A stretch of DNA of 56,444 bases. Source: Grammothele lineata. Its lineage: Eukaryota; Basidiomycota; Agaricomycetes; Polyporales; Polyporaceae. Position 1 is the stretch's first letter, and every line of letters begins with the position of its first letter. The notes below the pieces were generated by a model. The model saw only the letters and a program-made list of their open reading frames with translations. It was not told the origin of the DNA and did no database searches. This document shows, piece after piece, positions 55,567-56,444 of this stretch. The stretch covers positions 1-56,444 of the forward strand of contig NDFF03000326.1 of the NCBI GenBank assembly GCA_002150815.3, written 5' to 3'. A program made the position numbers and the translations under genes.

Positions 55567-56126
55567 GAACACTCAGATGCGGAGATTAGGCAGCTTGTGT
55601 AGGACCCCGAGGACGCGCTGTAGGTGCGCGAGGTGGAGCTCGCAGCCTTCTTGAGGTGGTTTGTTGAGCGTCGAGAAGGAGATGATTTCGCCCTTGTTGG
55701 AGCTTGAAAGTGGAAGGCACACGGGCCAGATCTCAGTGCTAGTGCGGCTTGGCAGAATATGGCTGACGGTCGCGATGTTTGCGCATCACTAACTTGGAAA
55801 CGCGGACACTGCTGGGTGGGTGGACTCTATGCACGGTTGTCCTTTACAGTGCGTTTCCACCTTGCACTTTCAACAGGTGTAGGCTTCCACCGTTCGTGCT
55901 TACGCTCCACTCGTAGACCTCCATCGGCGTGCACACTCCGTACGGCTTCAGCAGCGTCGGCATCGTCGGACCACGCCCTTCCCTTCCAGGCACAAGTGCG
56001 CACCTTCGCGCTCCAAGTCTTCTCCTTCTACCCACCCTACACCCTCCCAGATGTCCTACTTCAGAACACTGGCTTTGACTTGATAGAAATCAGGCGGGGA
56101 GGGGAGGGATAGAACGATGGATTACA

Positions 56127-56303
56127 TGTAGCGTAGCGTAGTGAATATATACATGATTCGTAACAAAGGGCTAAGTGATTGCCTCACCAAAGACGTTTGG
56201 TGAGGCGAATACAAAGAATGATACATAATCTAATCTAAAGAGTCCGTTAATCAGTCATTGGCCGTGTTATCTAATCTAAGGCGCTAGAGCGCTATCTCCA
56301 ACA
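56127..56303 (-). mobile_element. Ty1/Copia-type LTR (probable 3' LTR)
   Basis: On the minus strand a TGTTGGAGATAG start follows a polypurine tract (TTGAGGGGGAG) and an ending CTACA at 56127 gives the usual TG...CA termini, about 177 bp. The left boundary is inferred from the termini only. The element extends beyond the right edge of the window. Confidence 0.6.
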
Positions 56304-56444
56304 CTCCCCCTCAACTCGGCGTCCGAGAGGATCCCGAGTTGCCGGCGCAGGATGTGAAAGCGCTCGCGCGCCAGTGCCTTGGTAAAGATATCGGCTACGT
56401 TGTCGGCGGTGGGCACGTACCGCAGCGCGATGGTGCCTGCTTCT
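56276..56444 (-). CDS. Copia polyprotein C-terminus (RNase H end), partial
   Basis: The reading frame entering from the right edge gives EAGTIALRYVPTADNVADIF then TKALARERFHILRRQLGI and ends at the TAG at 56276-56278. The TADNVADIFTKAL block is the hallmark end of the RNase H domain of Ty1/Copia retrotransposons. The last codons overlap the start of the LTR. Only the final 55 or so residues are in the window. Confidence 0.88.
   Translation of the reverse strand, partial: EAGTIALRYVPTADNVADIFTKALARERFHILRRQLGILSDAELRGSVGDSALAP

Larger units (their letters stand above)
52883..56100 (+). pseudogene. Alpha/beta-hydrolase pseudogene split by a transposon
   Basis: Homologue of the intact hydrolase at 35.6-36.8 kb. 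Its 5' part reads IPTAPVDDNGSVLYYEGSGA, with ATA (52883-52885) where the intact gene has ATG. After frame changes, LLTPFAPSLGLRLVLVHYHG follows (compare MLPYGAEHNLRLIIPNLRDY). The element at 53107-55566 interrupts exactly here. Beyond it come HSDAEIRQLV, stop, VREVELAAFLRWFVERRE (compare QARAIEFAAFLKWVIESD) and, near 56000, FALQVFSFYPPYTLPD (compare FALSVSAYYPPFTFPN). Several stops and frameshifts prevent translation. Confidence 0.8.

Overview
The window looks like a chromosomal segment of a basidiomycete fungus, most likely an Agaricomycete. The evidence is dense genes broken by many short (about 45-110 nt) GT-AG introns, a KRE6/SKN1-type beta-glucan synthesis protein, typical mushroom F-box proteins, and mobile elements characteristic of these fungi (a Plavaka-type transposase with a DUF6532-like partner ORF, and a Ty1/Copia edge). 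Gene models were assembled by eye from reading frames and splice signals, so exon borders are approximate unless stated.

Layout. 0-0.8 kb: repeat-rich DNA with a perfect palindrome. 0.9-4.0 kb: amino-acid/GABA-type permease and a small conserved unknown. 4.3-4.8 kb: remnant of a four-member family described below (called family M here). 5.4-11.8 kb: a mobile-element-like pair, a large Tnp2/CACTA-like transposase relative and a smaller NLS-bearing ORF. 11.8-14.1 kb: gene-poor, with a minisatellite and a hairpin. 14.1-36.8 kb: host core: ZIP metal transporter, KRE6-like GH16 protein, family M member 2, Ulp2-type SUMO protease, F-box protein, FAD-dependent oxidoreductase divergent from an SDR, F-box-like protein, alpha/beta hydrolase. 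38.0-38.7 kb: family M member 3. 39-42.7 kb: decayed sequence and TTGCGG/CCGCAAG motif arrays. 42.8-56.4 kb: a hot spot of nested insertions.

The hot spot can be read in detail. Family M member 4 has its 5' exons from 42783, carries a 1,516-bp insertion (two identical 758-bp copies) inside exon 3, and has a complete 6.5-kb Plavaka element (45778-52323) inside its last intron. The final 12-codon exon is recognisable on the far side of the element at 52346-52381. Next downstream, an alpha/beta-hydrolase pseudogene is split by a second, deleted element (53107-55566) whose ends are related to those of the first. The right edge of the window is a Copia LTR and the end of its polyprotein.

Family M plus alpha/beta hydrolase occurs twice in the same transcriptional order, at 38.7-35.6 kb on the minus strand and at 42.8-56.1 kb on the plus strand. 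This suggests an inverted segmental duplication in which one copy has been eroded by transposons. The function of family M is unknown. It and the two transposase-plus-partner modules are the most novel content seen.
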